This document shows positions 37,569 through 47,177 of a stretch of DNA of 64,000 bases, piece by piece. The stretch is from Promethearchaeota archaeon. GTDB taxonomy: Archaea > Asgardarchaeota > Lokiarchaeia > Sigyniarchaeales > SOKP01. The stretch's first letter is position 1, and the number at the start of each line of letters is the position of its first letter. The notes under the pieces are model-generated. The model saw only the letters and a list, made by a program, of their open reading frames with translations, did no database searches and was not told where the DNA came from. The position numbers and the translations under genes are program-made. The stretch lies in the NCBI GenBank assembly GCA_019058365.1, contig JAHPZE010000003.1, positions 124,001 through 188,000 on the forward strand. Reading direction: 5' to 3'.

Positions 37569-37868
37569 ATGTTAGAGTTCAGTATTTTTTTATTTGAGTT
37601 TTTATTGATGTTTAGTATAATTATATTCATCTTTATATATTCTGCAATTTCTGTTGATATGCTAACAACTTTGATTTCTTTATTAATTTTCTTAATTATA
37701 TTAGTTCCCTTTTATTTAGTAATATATAAATTTGAAATTTTTGTATATATTAATAATTTAGAAAACATTAATTTTTTCAAATTCCTTTTTTTTTATTCTA
37801 AACTCATAAATGTGTTTATTGGGATGTATTTAGTTATAGAATTATTCTATCTTTTCATAATTTCTTAA
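37569..37868 (+). CDS. Small membrane protein (99 residues)
   Basis: About three hydrophobic helices (roughly residues 4-27, 30-55 and 70-97) with very few charges between. There is no recognised family. It is convergent with the TadC/FlaJ-like gene, 17 bases from its end. It may belong to the pilus system by position only. Confidence 0.5.
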   Translation: MLEFSIFLFEFLLMFSIIIFIFIYSAISVDMLTTLISLLIFLIILVPFYLVIYKFEIFVYINNLENINFFKFLFFYSKLINVFIGMYLVIELFYLFIIS

Positions 37869-37885
37869 TTAAGCATTATCTTACT

Positions 37886-39412
37886 TTAGACAATATTCAT
37901 TATATTTATAAATGAAGAGATAAACGTTAAGATGAAGAGTAAGTTAGAAATTATGATTATTAAAAATTTGTTCTGGTATTTAATAATATTCAAGAAATTA
38001 TTGGAAGTAATGGATATACTTGAGATAAATACGAAGGATAGTAAGATTATATAGTAAAAATTTATTATATTATTAAAACCAATTGAAATTGTAGGAGTTA
38101 TTGAATTTATATTTCTTGTCATTACCACGAAAAAAGGAAACATTCCTGAAATTGCCCCAATTAAGATCGGTAGGAGGAAAATGAAGAAGAAAATTTTAAA
38201 TTTCTCTCCTTTTATAATTAAATTTAGTTTTTTTTCCAATTTTTGATGTTTATATACAAGGTTTATAATATCAATTATTTTTTCAGAAGATAGTTTTGAA
38301 TTTTCATCTACAAATTTCTCGATTGCATCTAAGATTAAATTATAACGTATAGATTTTAGTTCTAACTTAAAAAATTGGATTATATCATGAAATGAACAAT
38401 TAAAATTCAAGAGATGAGTTAATTGATTTTTTATGGTTTGTTTAAGAATCTCATATTCATTTTTATTCTGCGTGTATGATTTTAAAAAAGATTTTTCAGG
38501 CGAAATATTGTTTTTTAAATTCATCGCAAAACTTTTTAAAAACAATAAAAATTCATTAAATTTTTTCTTTTCTATATTTGAGTTGTTATTTAGAAAACCA
38601 ATCAAATAAGTATTTTTATGAACAAATTTGGAACTTAAAAAATTTAATAAGTACAAATAGAAAGGAATTAGTAAGATTAGAATTATTAAGTTAATTAATT
38701 GAAATAATATCAAAAAACATAATCCTATTGGAAAAAATGTACCAATAAAAAAGATAATACTAATTTTTGATTGAACTTCTCTTAAAAAGATTTTATAGTT
38801 TTTTTGTAGCGTATTTTCTCTAAACTCATTAAATTCAGCCCTAGATTCAAAATTATTGATTATTAAATTTTTTAAATATAGATTAAAATCCTTAGAAGGC
38901 GTTATTGTCTTTAATAACTCGGCTTCTGGTGTACTCCCTTCATGAATTCTTTTTAATATGTTTTTAAAATCACCTGAAATTGGAATCTGATAATTTTTAA
39001 TTAACTTAATAAAACTAATACAATAATCGGAATTCTTTTTTAAAGTTTTACAAATTAATGAAAAATCTATCTTGATTAAATATAGTATTGCATTAATTTC
39101 TGATTCTTTTTTGTTAATTTCTTGATAGAGAATTGCATTAAATTTATACGAGAGAGCCAAGGATAAAATTACTGAATATAAAATTACTATTATAAGGTTT
39201 AAATCTATTAGAATTAATGAAAGTAATATAATTAAGCTAAATGATGATAAAAAGATTATAAAACTTGCCCTATAAATGTTATCTTGATTAATATTATATA
39301 AATTTCTGTAGAAATAATTATAGCTTTCATTCAATACCTTAAATTTCAATTTAGGTAAATTATGATTCTTGAATTTATTACAAAATGCGATATATTTTCC
39401 GAGATTTTTCAT
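37886..39412 (-). CDS. Type IV pilus platform protein, TadC/FlaJ (T2SF)-like
   Basis: About 508 residues with two groups of membrane helices: a pair near residues 50-90, a pair near 215-260, and three at the C-terminus from about 410. Between them lie cytoplasmic helical domains repeated twice, the usual plan of T2SF/FlaJ inner-membrane platform proteins that seat the pilus ATPase. It is the last gene of a minus-strand cluster, ATPase, pilin, platform, with 13-16-base spacing, so one transcript is likely. Archaeal members of this size occur in both adhesion pili and archaella; no archaellin is present here. Confidence 0.75.
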   Translation of the reverse strand: MKNLGKYIAFCNKFKNHNLPKLKFKVLNESYNYFYRNLYNINQDNIYRASFIIFLSSFSLIILLSLILIDLNLIIVILYSVILSLALSYKFNAILYQEINKKESEINAILYLIKIDFSLICKTLKKNSDYCISFIKLIKNYQIPISGDFKNILKRIHEGSTPEAELLKTITPSKDFNLYLKNLIINNFESRAEFNEFRENTLQKNYKIFLREVQSKISIIFFIGTFFPIGLCFLILFQLINLIILILLIPFYLYLLNFLSSKFVHKNTYLIGFLNNNSNIEKKKFNEFLLFLKSFAMNLKNNISPEKSFLKSYTQNKNEYEILKQTIKNQLTHLLNFNCSFHDIIQFFKLELKSIRYNLILDAIEKFVDENSKLSSEKIIDIINLVYKHQKLEKKLNLIIKGEKFKIFFFIFLLPILIGAISGMFPFFVVMTRNINSITPTISIGFNNIINFYYIILLSFVFISSISITSNNFLNIIKYQNKFLIIIISNLLFILTFISSFINIMNIV

Positions 39413-39425
39413 TTAATTAACATTT

Positions 39426-39848
39426 TTAGTATAAATTAATAATATTAACTTTTATCAAAATAGAACATCGAGAAATATTTAAAAGATATTCTTTGGGTAG
39501 AATTTGGTGAAAGTTACAATTTATAAATGTCTCATTGTATTCTAAAATTTTATAACAAATTTTTTCTTCAATAATGAATTCATATTTAACAATATGGTTA
39601 TAAAAAGTGATGTTTAAATTACCCGGATATTGTATTTTTTTAAGATATATTTCATCTGTATTTTCAACAACGTAGTCAATACCCTGGTTAATTTCCTCAA
39701 TAATTTTCATATAGGCGTCTAATTCATTCTTTTCAATATGATTAAATTCTGTTAACCTTCCAAGAAAGGGAATTAATATTGAAGAAAAAATCGTTAGAGT
39801 AAAAATCCCAAACCCAATTAGTAGCGTTTTTTCTATTAGGTTTGTCAT
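39426..39848 (-). CDS. Pilin-like protein with N-terminal hydrophobic helix
   Basis: The 140-residue protein starts with a short polar stretch, then a hydrophobic helix (LLIGFGIFTLTIFSSILIPFL), and an extracellular beta-rich domain with two Cys (YKILEY...CNFHQ). This is the plan of minor pilins or pseudopilins. A canonical prepilin peptidase site is not obvious; the start may be processed after Lys8 or not at all. It lies between the ATPase and platform genes, supporting a structural role in the same machine. Confidence 0.65.
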   Translation of the reverse strand: MTNLIEKTLLIGFGIFTLTIFSSILIPFLGRLTEFNHIEKNELDAYMKIIEEINQGIDYVVENTDEIYLKKIQYPGNLNITFYNHIVKYEFIIEEKICYKILEYNETFINCNFHQILPKEYLLNISRCSILIKVNIINLY

Positions 39849-39864
39849 ATAAATGAATATTAAT

Positions 39865-42045
39865 TTAAGGATTTAAACTTCTATTCTTTTTCCATTTATT
39901 CCAAAAGTGTTCTAATTGGTCTATAGTTCTTAAGGAATAATATGAAATTTTATGAAAGAAATCAACTAGCTCACTATTTCTTAATTTTTTATTATGTAAT
40001 AAAAATTCGAATATTTGATTGAATATTTTAATGAATGATAAGAACCTCTCTTTAGTTAAAGCTATATATTTTGTTAATTCAACAATCACATTTGTTTCAT
40101 AAAGGGGTTTTTTCAATAACCATTCTTCAGCTTCCGGATTATATTCAAAAATTGAATTACAAATTGAAATTTTTGTATCACTGGATTTACTAATTTCAAA
40201 TACACCTACAACCCTTCTTTTATTAAAATCTTTTTTCATTAAAATAATTAGATCAAGATCATTTAGACATGATCTATTTATATTGAAGTGATAAATAAAA
40301 CGATTTATAAGCGAATCAATATCTTTTGAGTGGATTGTTTGAAAACCCCTTAATCCAGCAGCAAGACAATGAAACATAGCTTCTGCTTCTTCCTTTGTTA
40401 AAATCTCTCCTAAGTAGATAGTATCCGGTGTTCTATGTAAAAGAGTTTTGATTTGATTGCTTTTTGAATAATTACTTGATATTGATTCTTCTAAGGAGTC
40501 TACCCTATATTTTAATTGATGTTTACAATATTCAAATTCATTTAATGATTCTGTAATATTTTCAATATATATCTTTCGAAATTCTTTTGGTGTCAATAAA
40601 TCTAAAGCATTAATTAGTGTTGTTTTTCCAGTATCAGTTTCACCTGTAACTGTAATATTTTTTCTTCTGATAATAGTGAAATACAAAAATGCTGCTATTA
40701 ATGGATCTATGGTTCTATTTTTTAGTAAATCTTGTATAGTTAGAATATTTTTATTTAACTTTCTTATATCTAAAGCAAAATTATTAATTTGGATAGGCTC
40801 TACATCGATAGAAAATCTACAATGAAAATGTTTATTCTTAATAACAAATTTTATACTTGGATTCATAAAATCGAGCCTCTGACCACTATATAATCTAATT
40901 AATGTTTTAATTCGTTCGATTTCTTTCGAATTAAATCTTATTTGTGTTCGACATCGGCCATAGGTTTGATGATTTATGTAAACTTCATCTTTTGGTGAAT
41001 CAAGGAATATTTCTTCAATAAAATCATCAATTAATAAGGGAAATAATTTTTCTAAGTTTAATTTTTTTAATACTGTAATAAAACCTATTTTTTTATTCGC
41101 AGATTTTGATAACTTATATTTTGAATCTAATACTTTTAGAGCTTCTCTTTTATAGATTTTTATTAAATTTGCTAAGGAAATTAATTGATCAAATTCAGCA
41201 ATTTCTATATTTTGATGGAGAGATTGACTTATTTGTTCGAAGTAATCCTCTTGTTGTTCTCCCTTATAGAAAAAATCCACTATGTAATTTTTTTCAATTT
41301 CATTTGAGTTTTCATAAATTTTTACCTTAAAAACATCATATTTTCCAGTATTATATGACTGTAATAATATTTTTTCATTAAATACGCTTCCAATTTGAAG
41401 TTTTTCAATGGAATTAAATAGAAATGATTTTCCTAAAAAGATATACTGATAGAAATTATCAACATTTTTAGAATTTCCACTTTCTGTTTGAAAATCTTTA
41501 AATTTTTGTATTATTTTCAAATTATTTAGAAGTCTAAGGACAAACTTTTCTGATGTTTTAATAGAATTAATACAATTTTGACAAATTGAATCATTAACAT
41601 CATTTTTCTTCAAATAAGAAATTCTATTTTTAAAATTGAGATAAACTATAACTGGATTATAATATTCGTATTCCTTAATTTTATAGAAAAAAAAAAAATT
41701 CGGCAGATTCTTACATTTAAATTCTTTATAATTACATTTTTCATCTCTAATCTTTTTGATTTTGTAATTTACTCTTCTAATTTTTTTTAAAATCTTGAAA
41801 TAATCTAAAAATAATTTGATTTGATCAGCATTAACTAAAATCTCATTGCATAATATTGAGAGAAAGTCAAATTTTCTATCTCGGTATTTATATAAAATGT
41901 TTAAAAAACAATAAATGCATTTTTCGGATTTAAAGAAATCATTTTCATTATGAGGGCAATTATGACAATCTAAAACCAAAAATATGTCTTTTTTACCTTC
42001 CAAATTATCTTTTTCTGTAAAATAAATTAGATCTTTCAAAGCCAT
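39865..42045 (-). CDS. Type IV pilus/secretion ATPase (TadA/VirB11/FlaI family) with zinc-knuckle N-terminus
   Basis: The 726-residue protein has a C-terminal secretion ATPase: Walker A GETDTGKTT, the Asp/His boxes around HRTPDTIYLGEI and LRGFQTIHSKD, and a nucleotide-domain linker. The N-terminal 300 residues are unusual: Cys27, Cys30, Cys43 and Cys46 form a probable zinc knuckle, and another CQNC pair lies near residue 168. This ATPase powers pilus assembly or secretion at the membrane. The pilin and platform genes follow at once on the same strand. A long final helical part beyond residue 650 may contact the platform. Confidence 0.88.
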   Translation of the reverse strand: MALKDLIYFTEKDNLEGKKDIFLVLDCHNCPHNENDFFKSEKCIYCFLNILYKYRDRKFDFLSILCNEILVNADQIKLFLDYFKILKKIRRVNYKIKKIRDEKCNYKEFKCKNLPNFFFFYKIKEYEYYNPVIVYLNFKNRISYLKKNDVNDSICQNCINSIKTSEKFVLRLLNNLKIIQKFKDFQTESGNSKNVDNFYQYIFLGKSFLFNSIEKLQIGSVFNEKILLQSYNTGKYDVFKVKIYENSNEIEKNYIVDFFYKGEQQEDYFEQISQSLHQNIEIAEFDQLISLANLIKIYKREALKVLDSKYKLSKSANKKIGFITVLKKLNLEKLFPLLIDDFIEEIFLDSPKDEVYINHQTYGRCRTQIRFNSKEIERIKTLIRLYSGQRLDFMNPSIKFVIKNKHFHCRFSIDVEPIQINNFALDIRKLNKNILTIQDLLKNRTIDPLIAAFLYFTIIRRKNITVTGETDTGKTTLINALDLLTPKEFRKIYIENITESLNEFEYCKHQLKYRVDSLEESISSNYSKSNQIKTLLHRTPDTIYLGEILTKEEAEAMFHCLAAGLRGFQTIHSKDIDSLINRFIYHFNINRSCLNDLDLIILMKKDFNKRRVVGVFEISKSSDTKISICNSIFEYNPEAEEWLLKKPLYETNVIVELTKYIALTKERFLSFIKIFNQIFEFLLHNKKLRNSELVDFFHKISYYSLRTIDQLEHFWNKWKKNRSLNP

Positions 42046-42177
42046 TTAAACATTTTTTATAAAGAAGAATTTAAATAACCCACTTTTATCTCTAAGGGAA
42101 TATTAGTAAATAAAAATCTAAATGAAAAAATTTATTTATTTTAAAAAATTTATTTCCAAAAGTTAATGTGATAAAGG

Positions 42178-43197
42178 ATGGGTCATCGTAAGAAACACGC
42201 TCCAAGACATGGGTCGCTAGCATTTCTTCCTAGAAAGAGAGCAACGCAAATAAAAGGTCGAGTAAGACATTGGTTAGATAGCTCAGATGAGATTAATTTT
42301 CTTGGTTTTGCTGGATTTAAAGCGGGAATGACTCATATAACCTATATAGAGGATCAAAGAAATAGTCCTTATTATGGAAAAGAATTGATGAAGCCAGTAA
42401 CAGTAATTGAAGTCCCTCCATTAATCCTGATAGGGATAAGAGTCTATAATGAAGATGAATATGGTAAGTATATTGTTGGAGAGCTATATACTCATGAATT
42501 TAATAATTATTTATCTAGGAAAATAAATCTTCCAAATTTAGTTAATTATGATCCTAAAGTGTCTAAAAAAGAAATTCTAAAAGTTTTAAATGACAAAAGT
42601 GAAATTCGAGGCATTTTTCAAACGCAACCATACCACACATCATTACCCAGAAAAAAACCAGATATTATTGAAGTAAAAATTAATTCAATAAACCAATCTA
42701 AGGATGAATTTGATTTCGCTTATAAAAGTTTGGGTAAAGAAATAAGAGCACGAGACGTTTTAGCTGAGGGGGGGTTAGTAGATGTAGTTAGCATTACTAA
42801 AGGAAAAGGTTTCCAAGGTCCTGTTAAAAGATTCGGAATTAAAATTCTAACTCGCAAAAATAATAAAATAAAGAGAGCTGTTGCATGTATTGGTCCGTGG
42901 CATCCCGCTAGAGTTCTCTATACAGTTCCACGTGCTGGACAATTAGGATTTCACCAAAGAACAGAATACCATAAAAGAATTATGGTAATTGGCGAAAATG
43001 AGGAAGAAATTAACCCAAAAGGGGGTTTTATAAGATATGGGAAAATTCGAGGAGATTACATATTGATTTTAGGGTCTATTCCTGGATCTAAAAAAAGATT
43101 AATTAGATTAAGAAAAACTATCAGACCATTAAGATCTTTTGTTGTAAATACTCCTGAAATTACATTTATTAGCCGAGAGAGTCAACAAAGAAGATAA
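42178..43197 (+). CDS. rpl3: Ribosomal protein uL3
   Basis: The 339-residue protein has the archaeal uL3 start (MGHRKKHAPRHGSLAFLPRKRA, given as a region), a central GLVDVVSITKGKGFQGPVKRFG region that contacts the peptidyl transferase centre, and RAGQLGFHQRTEYHKR. GTGAT lies five bases before the ATG. It begins a uL3-uL4-uL23 string typical of the archaeal S10 cluster. Confidence 0.97.
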   Translation: MGHRKKHAPRHGSLAFLPRKRATQIKGRVRHWLDSSDEINFLGFAGFKAGMTHITYIEDQRNSPYYGKELMKPVTVIEVPPLILIGIRVYNEDEYGKYIVGELYTHEFNNYLSRKINLPNLVNYDPKVSKKEILKVLNDKSEIRGIFQTQPYHTSLPRKKPDIIEVKINSINQSKDEFDFAYKSLGKEIRARDVLAEGGLVDVVSITKGKGFQGPVKRFGIKILTRKNNKIKRAVACIGPWHPARVLYTVPRAGQLGFHQRTEYHKRIMVIGENEEEINPKGGFIRYGKIRGDYILILGSIPGSKKRLIRLRKTIRPLRSFVVNTPEITFISRESQQRR

Positions 43198-43219
43198 TTT
43201 AATACAATCTGGTGATATT

Positions 43220-44008
43220 GTGGATAAAGTCAATGTTTATAATTTGGATGGCAAGAAAAAAGGGCTTATTGATAAACCAAAAATATTTGATGTAAAACCA
43301 AGAATTGATCTTATTCAGATTGTAAGTGCATCCGCTCAAAGTAAAAATAAACAGGTTCAAGGAAGAGATAAGAGAGCAGGGTTAAGAAATACTGCTGAAA
43401 GTTGGGGGACAGGACACGGGATGTCTAGAGCTCCTAGAATCCAAGGTAGTGGGTTTATTACAGCAAGGCAGGTGGGACGAGTCCCTTTTGCTAAGGGGGG
43501 GCGAAGGACACATCCAATAAAAACAGAAAAAAAGATTAAGAAAAAAATTAACAAACAGATCAATAAACAATCAATAATTTCTGCAATTTCTGCATCTGGT
43601 GAAAAAACTTGGATTCAAAAAGGGGGATTTATTATTGAAAATGTACCTGAAATCCCTTTAGTTGTCGATGATAAAATCCAAACAATAAAAAAAACCAAAA
43701 AAATTTATTCAATATTATGTAATTTGGGATTAAAAGAGGATTTAATTAAAATTAAGAAAAGCAGAAAGATTAGAGCAGGAAAAGGAAAGTCAAGAGGTCG
43801 AAAGTATAAAAAAAAGAAGGGAATTTTAATCGTAATTAAAGAGGATTATGGAATTATTAAATCCTCAAGAAATATTCCTGGAACAAGTGTTATTAGAGTG
43901 GAAAATTTATCAATTAAAACATTAACACCCGGTGGCATATCTGGTAGATTGATTCTTTGGACTCAATCTGCTTTCAATGAATTAAATAATTATGAGGTGC
44001 TAATTTAG
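43220..44008 (+). CDS. rpl4: Ribosomal protein uL4
   Basis: The 262-residue protein starts at GTG 43220, three bases after GGTGAT, and shows the uL4 features: VNVYNLDGKKKGLID, the RNA-binding loop with RAGLRNTAESWGTGHG and VPFAKGGRRTHP, and the globular end VIRVENLSIKTLTPGG. The next gene starts in the base after its stop. It belongs to the large subunit and lines the exit tunnel. Confidence 0.97.
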   Translation: MDKVNVYNLDGKKKGLIDKPKIFDVKPRIDLIQIVSASAQSKNKQVQGRDKRAGLRNTAESWGTGHGMSRAPRIQGSGFITARQVGRVPFAKGGRRTHPIKTEKKIKKKINKQINKQSIISAISASGEKTWIQKGGFIIENVPEIPLVVDDKIQTIKKTKKIYSILCNLGLKEDLIKIKKSRKIRAGKGKSRGRKYKKKKGILIVIKEDYGIIKSSRNIPGTSVIRVENLSIKTLTPGGISGRLILWTQSAFNELNNYEVLI

Positions 44009-44272
44009 ATGGAAGAATTCTATAAAATTATTAAAAGACCGTTAATTACTGAAAAAACTTTTGATTTAATCGAAAAGGAGAATAAACTGGTCTTTATAGT
44101 AAATAGACAAGCAAATAAAAATCAAATTAAAAGAGCTATTGAAAAATTACACAATGTAAAAGTAAAAAAAGTTAATACTATGATTACTCCAAAAGGAGAG
44201 AAAAAAGCTTTTATAAAGCTACACCCCGAATATTCCGCCCAAGACATTGCAATTGATTTAGGTATTTTTTAG
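44009..44272 (+). CDS. rpl23: Ribosomal protein uL23
   Basis: The 87-residue protein matches archaeal uL23: [20 protein letters not shown], given as a region, then [21 protein letters not shown] and [16 protein letters not shown]. It marks the tunnel exit. In most archaea uL2, uS19 and others follow; here an unrelated opposite-strand gene overlaps its end by 15 bases, so the S10 cluster is cut after uL23. Confidence 0.97.
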   Translation: MEEFYKIIKRPLITEKTFDLIEKENKLVFIVNRQANKNQIKRAIEKLHNVKVKKVNTMITPKGEKKAFIKLHPEYSAQDIAIDLGIF

Positions 44273-45391
44273 ATAATAATTACTTTTAAATTCTTGGCAA
44301 TTAAATTTTTGTATGTCTTTTGGATTGATTATTTTAATATTTTCCACTAATTTTATTGATTTAGCTTTTATTAGTTTCTTATATCCCAATTCATTTAATA
44401 TTAGAATATAAATAATATATTTTGGATAATATTTTTTAAGGATTCTTAGAATATATTTAGAATCTATATTTTCTAATATAATAAACAAATAACTGTGTTC
44501 AATAAACATTAGGTTATCACCCAGTCTTACATATTCAATTTGATTATTTAATAGATTTTGTTCAAATTTCTTATTGATTTCTGGTAAAGACAGTGGTATA
44601 GAATTAATTTTAGGAAAAAATAGATCTAAAAAATCATTTAAAAAATAAAAGGTGTCTTTTATTTCTAATCTCCAAAGATAATTAAAAATTGTCCTAATTT
44701 TAATATCTTGTTTCTTAATTAAGTTACTTTGAAAAAAGTCATTAATGCTATTCTCAAGATTAATTGTATTTTCAACATTTTCACATTCTTCGACAAAGTA
44801 AAAGGATATTTTAATATCATCATTATTATCTGTTTTAAAATTAATAATTAAAACTCCTTTACTCCCTAAATTCTTTATTAGATTTAAGAAGTCTAATATG
44901 AATGATTTTTTTTTTTTAATAAAATCTAAATTAATAAGAAAAAAACTAAAAACCTTTGAATTATTGTCATTTGAAATTTTTATTGATTCAGATAATTTGG
45001 TGACAAAAGAATTAGAATTTATTTCTTGAGAGATATTAGATAAAAATTTGGTTTCTAAATCTTTCTCTTTTAAAAATTTAGCAGAATTATGAGTTTCAAA
45101 TATGTTTTGTTGGATAAAATTAAAGGATTTGATTATTCTTTCTCTTTTAGAATCTTCAAAGTTTAAAAATAATAATTTTTCACAATTTTTACGAGTATCT
45201 ATTTGGATAGTGTAATATTGAATTAGTCTTTTTCTTAGAAATTCATTTAAAACGGATAAAATTGATTTAGAATTTTTATAAACAAGTATAGCGAATGCAA
45301 TGATTTTATCATTTTTTCTTATACTCTTATAGTAAATAAGGTGATTTTCAATCAAATAGTTGAATAGTTTATACTTTCCCTTTTTAACCAT
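44258..45391 (-). CDS. Hypothetical protein (377 residues)
   Basis: I do not recognise this protein. It is rich in Lys, Ile, Asn and Phe, soluble, with alternating strands and helices. Its N-terminus ([21 protein letters not shown]) and the segment [13 protein letters not shown] look like a regulatory or longin/Roadblock-like alpha-beta fold, but this is not secure. The last 90 residues include [22 protein letters not shown]. It overlaps the 3' end of uL23 on the opposite strand. Confidence 0.65.
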   Translation of the reverse strand: MVKKGKYKLFNYLIENHLIYYKSIRKNDKIIAFAILVYKNSKSILSVLNEFLRKRLIQYYTIQIDTRKNCEKLLFLNFEDSKRERIIKSFNFIQQNIFETHNSAKFLKEKDLETKFLSNISQEINSNSFVTKLSESIKISNDNNSKVFSFFLINLDFIKKKKSFILDFLNLIKNLGSKGVLIINFKTDNNDDIKISFYFVEECENVENTINLENSINDFFQSNLIKKQDIKIRTIFNYLWRLEIKDTFYFLNDFLDLFFPKINSIPLSLPEINKKFEQNLLNNQIEYVRLGDNLMFIEHSYLFIILENIDSKYILRILKKYYPKYIIYILILNELGYKKLIKAKSIKLVENIKIINPKDIQKFNCQEFKSNYYLKNT

Positions 45392-45644
45392 ATCATTAAT
45401 AATTTTGACAAGAATTATAAAAACTGATACTTTTTATTAATCATTTTAAGTATCAGAAATTCATAATTTCAACCTATTGTAATAGTTTTTTGAAATAATA
45501 ATATTTTTGAGAAATTTAATATTTGTACATTAAAATAGCTGAATAGATATTCTTAACTTTAATCTAATTACTATCAATTAAAACATTAATGTTAAAACAA
45601 AACTTAAAAATCATTTCCATGTTATATTAAATAAATTTCTAATT

Positions 45645-46919
45645 TTGGTGGTAGAATTGTTAAATTCTATTAAGGAGTTTTTGTTAAGTTTAAATCCAGA
45701 TATTATAATTCAAGCACCATCAAGAATAAATTTAATAAATCCCTTAGATGCTGTTGAAGGAGATTTTTGGATGCCGTCAGTAGCGATCAATGGGGAAAAG
45801 AACCCACTTTCAGTATTCTTTTATATTAAAAATATTGTCAATAAGAGTAAATTAAAAATATATAATTTAAAAATTGAACGTAAAAAATATTCTTTCGAAC
45901 TAATTAGAGATGAAAAATTGTTAAAGAGTGAAGATGAAATCAGGCGAAAAATTGAGGGGCAAGACAAGTTAATTTATGCTAGTATCGCTAGATTCTTTAG
46001 AATGAGTTCTTATTTTGAAGAAATGTTTAAAAAAACTAACTTCGAAATTGGGTTAATTTCAACAATTCCTTTACAAAGTGGTTTAGGTGGTAGCGCTGCT
46101 ATAATAATTGCCATTCTTTATGGATTTGCAAATTATTTCAATATTTTTAATAACTTAAAATATGTGAAGAAAAATGAATTTCCAATAAATAAATATATAA
46201 TAGCAGAAATGGCGACTAAAATTGAGGATGAAGATTTAAAAATTACATCGGGTTATGGAGACCGATATGTAATAAGCAGGGGGGGATTGAGTTTTTGTTC
46301 CTATTATGGTAAGCTTTCCCATAAAGAAATTTCAAAAGAACCTTTAGCAATCTATGATAGAATCGATAAAGTATACAATTTAAATGATATTCCTATAATT
46401 GTTTGTTATTCGGGAGTACTTCATGAAAGTGGGGAAATCCATAGGAAGTTAAGGAAACTCTATTTAGAAAGCAATCCTGAGATTATAAAAAGCTATAAAG
46501 AGTTAGGAAAAATAGCTTGGAAGTCTAGATTTGCTATAATGTGTCGTAACTGGAAGGAGCTAGGAAAATATTTTAAGCAAAACACTATAATTATGAACAG
46601 GATAATGAAAGACGCGGGTTTTGAATATGGGATTGGACTAGCAAATAATATTTTAATCGAAATAATAGAAGAACATCCCGAGGTATATGCTGCTAAATTA
46701 ACTGGTGCTGGGGGTGGAGGCTCTGTTTTTGCATTGGTTAACGCAAATAAATTAGAAACCATCTTAAATTATTGGAAAGACAGACTAAATGAGATAATTA
46801 TAAATAAAGAAAAATTTTCTTCAAAATTTCCTTCATATCCATTAGAAATAACCAATAATTTGAAAAAGGCTCAATTTTTCCGAATTAAAATTGATAAAGA
46901 TGGAGTGAAAAAGTTATAA
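45645..46919 (+). CDS. GHMP-family sugar kinase
   Basis: Up to 424 residues with the three GHMP motifs: an N-terminal APSRINLINP substrate region, the ATP loop PLQSGLGGSAA near residue 143, and the C-terminal TGAGGGGSVFALV. The length and the N-terminal APSRINL resemble glucuronokinase/galactokinase-like or heptose kinase-like members rather than mevalonate kinase. The true substrate is unknown. The start is uncertain: TTG 45645 precedes a GGTGG ribosome-binding-like site, after which TTG 45657 is another candidate. Upstream sequence of 250 bases is non-coding. Confidence 0.88.
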   Translation: MVVELLNSIKEFLLSLNPDIIIQAPSRINLINPLDAVEGDFWMPSVAINGEKNPLSVFFYIKNIVNKSKLKIYNLKIERKKYSFELIRDEKLLKSEDEIRRKIEGQDKLIYASIARFFRMSSYFEEMFKKTNFEIGLISTIPLQSGLGGSAAIIIAILYGFANYFNIFNNLKYVKKNEFPINKYIIAEMATKIEDEDLKITSGYGDRYVISRGGLSFCSYYGKLSHKEISKEPLAIYDRIDKVYNLNDIPIIVCYSGVLHESGEIHRKLRKLYLESNPEIIKSYKELGKIAWKSRFAIMCRNWKELGKYFKQNTIIMNRIMKDAGFEYGIGLANNILIEIIEEHPEVYAAKLTGAGGGGSVFALVNANKLETILNYWKDRLNEIIINKEKFSSKFPSYPLEITNNLKKAQFFRIKIDKDGVKKL

Positions 46920-46961
46920 TCCATAAGTAATTATATTATTAAAAGAGATTGAGGATTTAAA

Positions 46962-47138
46962 TTGAGCAAATTCGAGAGATATAAAAAAAAAACTGAAACT
47001 TATATAGACCCCCATAAACATTGTAAAAAGTGCGGAGAAATGATAGATGAAGCGTTTTCTTATTGCCAAGATTGCTATGAAACCTTAAAAGAAAAGAAAA
47101 AAAGAAAATTCTTCAGGAGGAAAAATAAAGATTCATAA
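46962..47138 (+). CDS. DUF2116-like small zinc-ribbon protein
   Basis: The frame runs from TTG 46962 to TAA 47136-47138, 58 residues. It has HKHCKKCGEMIDEAFSYCQDC with four zinc-binding Cys, followed by a basic helix (KEKKKRKFFRRKNK). This is the pattern of archaeal DUF2116-type zinc ribbons, some of which carry a membrane segment after the ribbon; here there is none. It follows the GHMP kinase by 42 bases. Confidence 0.75.
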   Translation: MSKFERYKKKTETYIDPHKHCKKCGEMIDEAFSYCQDCYETLKEKKKRKFFRRKNKDS

Positions 47139-47177
47139 TTAATAATCCACTATTTCTAAACTACAGAATTTCTAAAA

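Noticed and set aside
37360..37575. A 71-residue hydrophobic frame upstream of the small membrane protein
   Set aside because: It overlaps the start of the V4R gene on the other strand and lacks convincing protein features.
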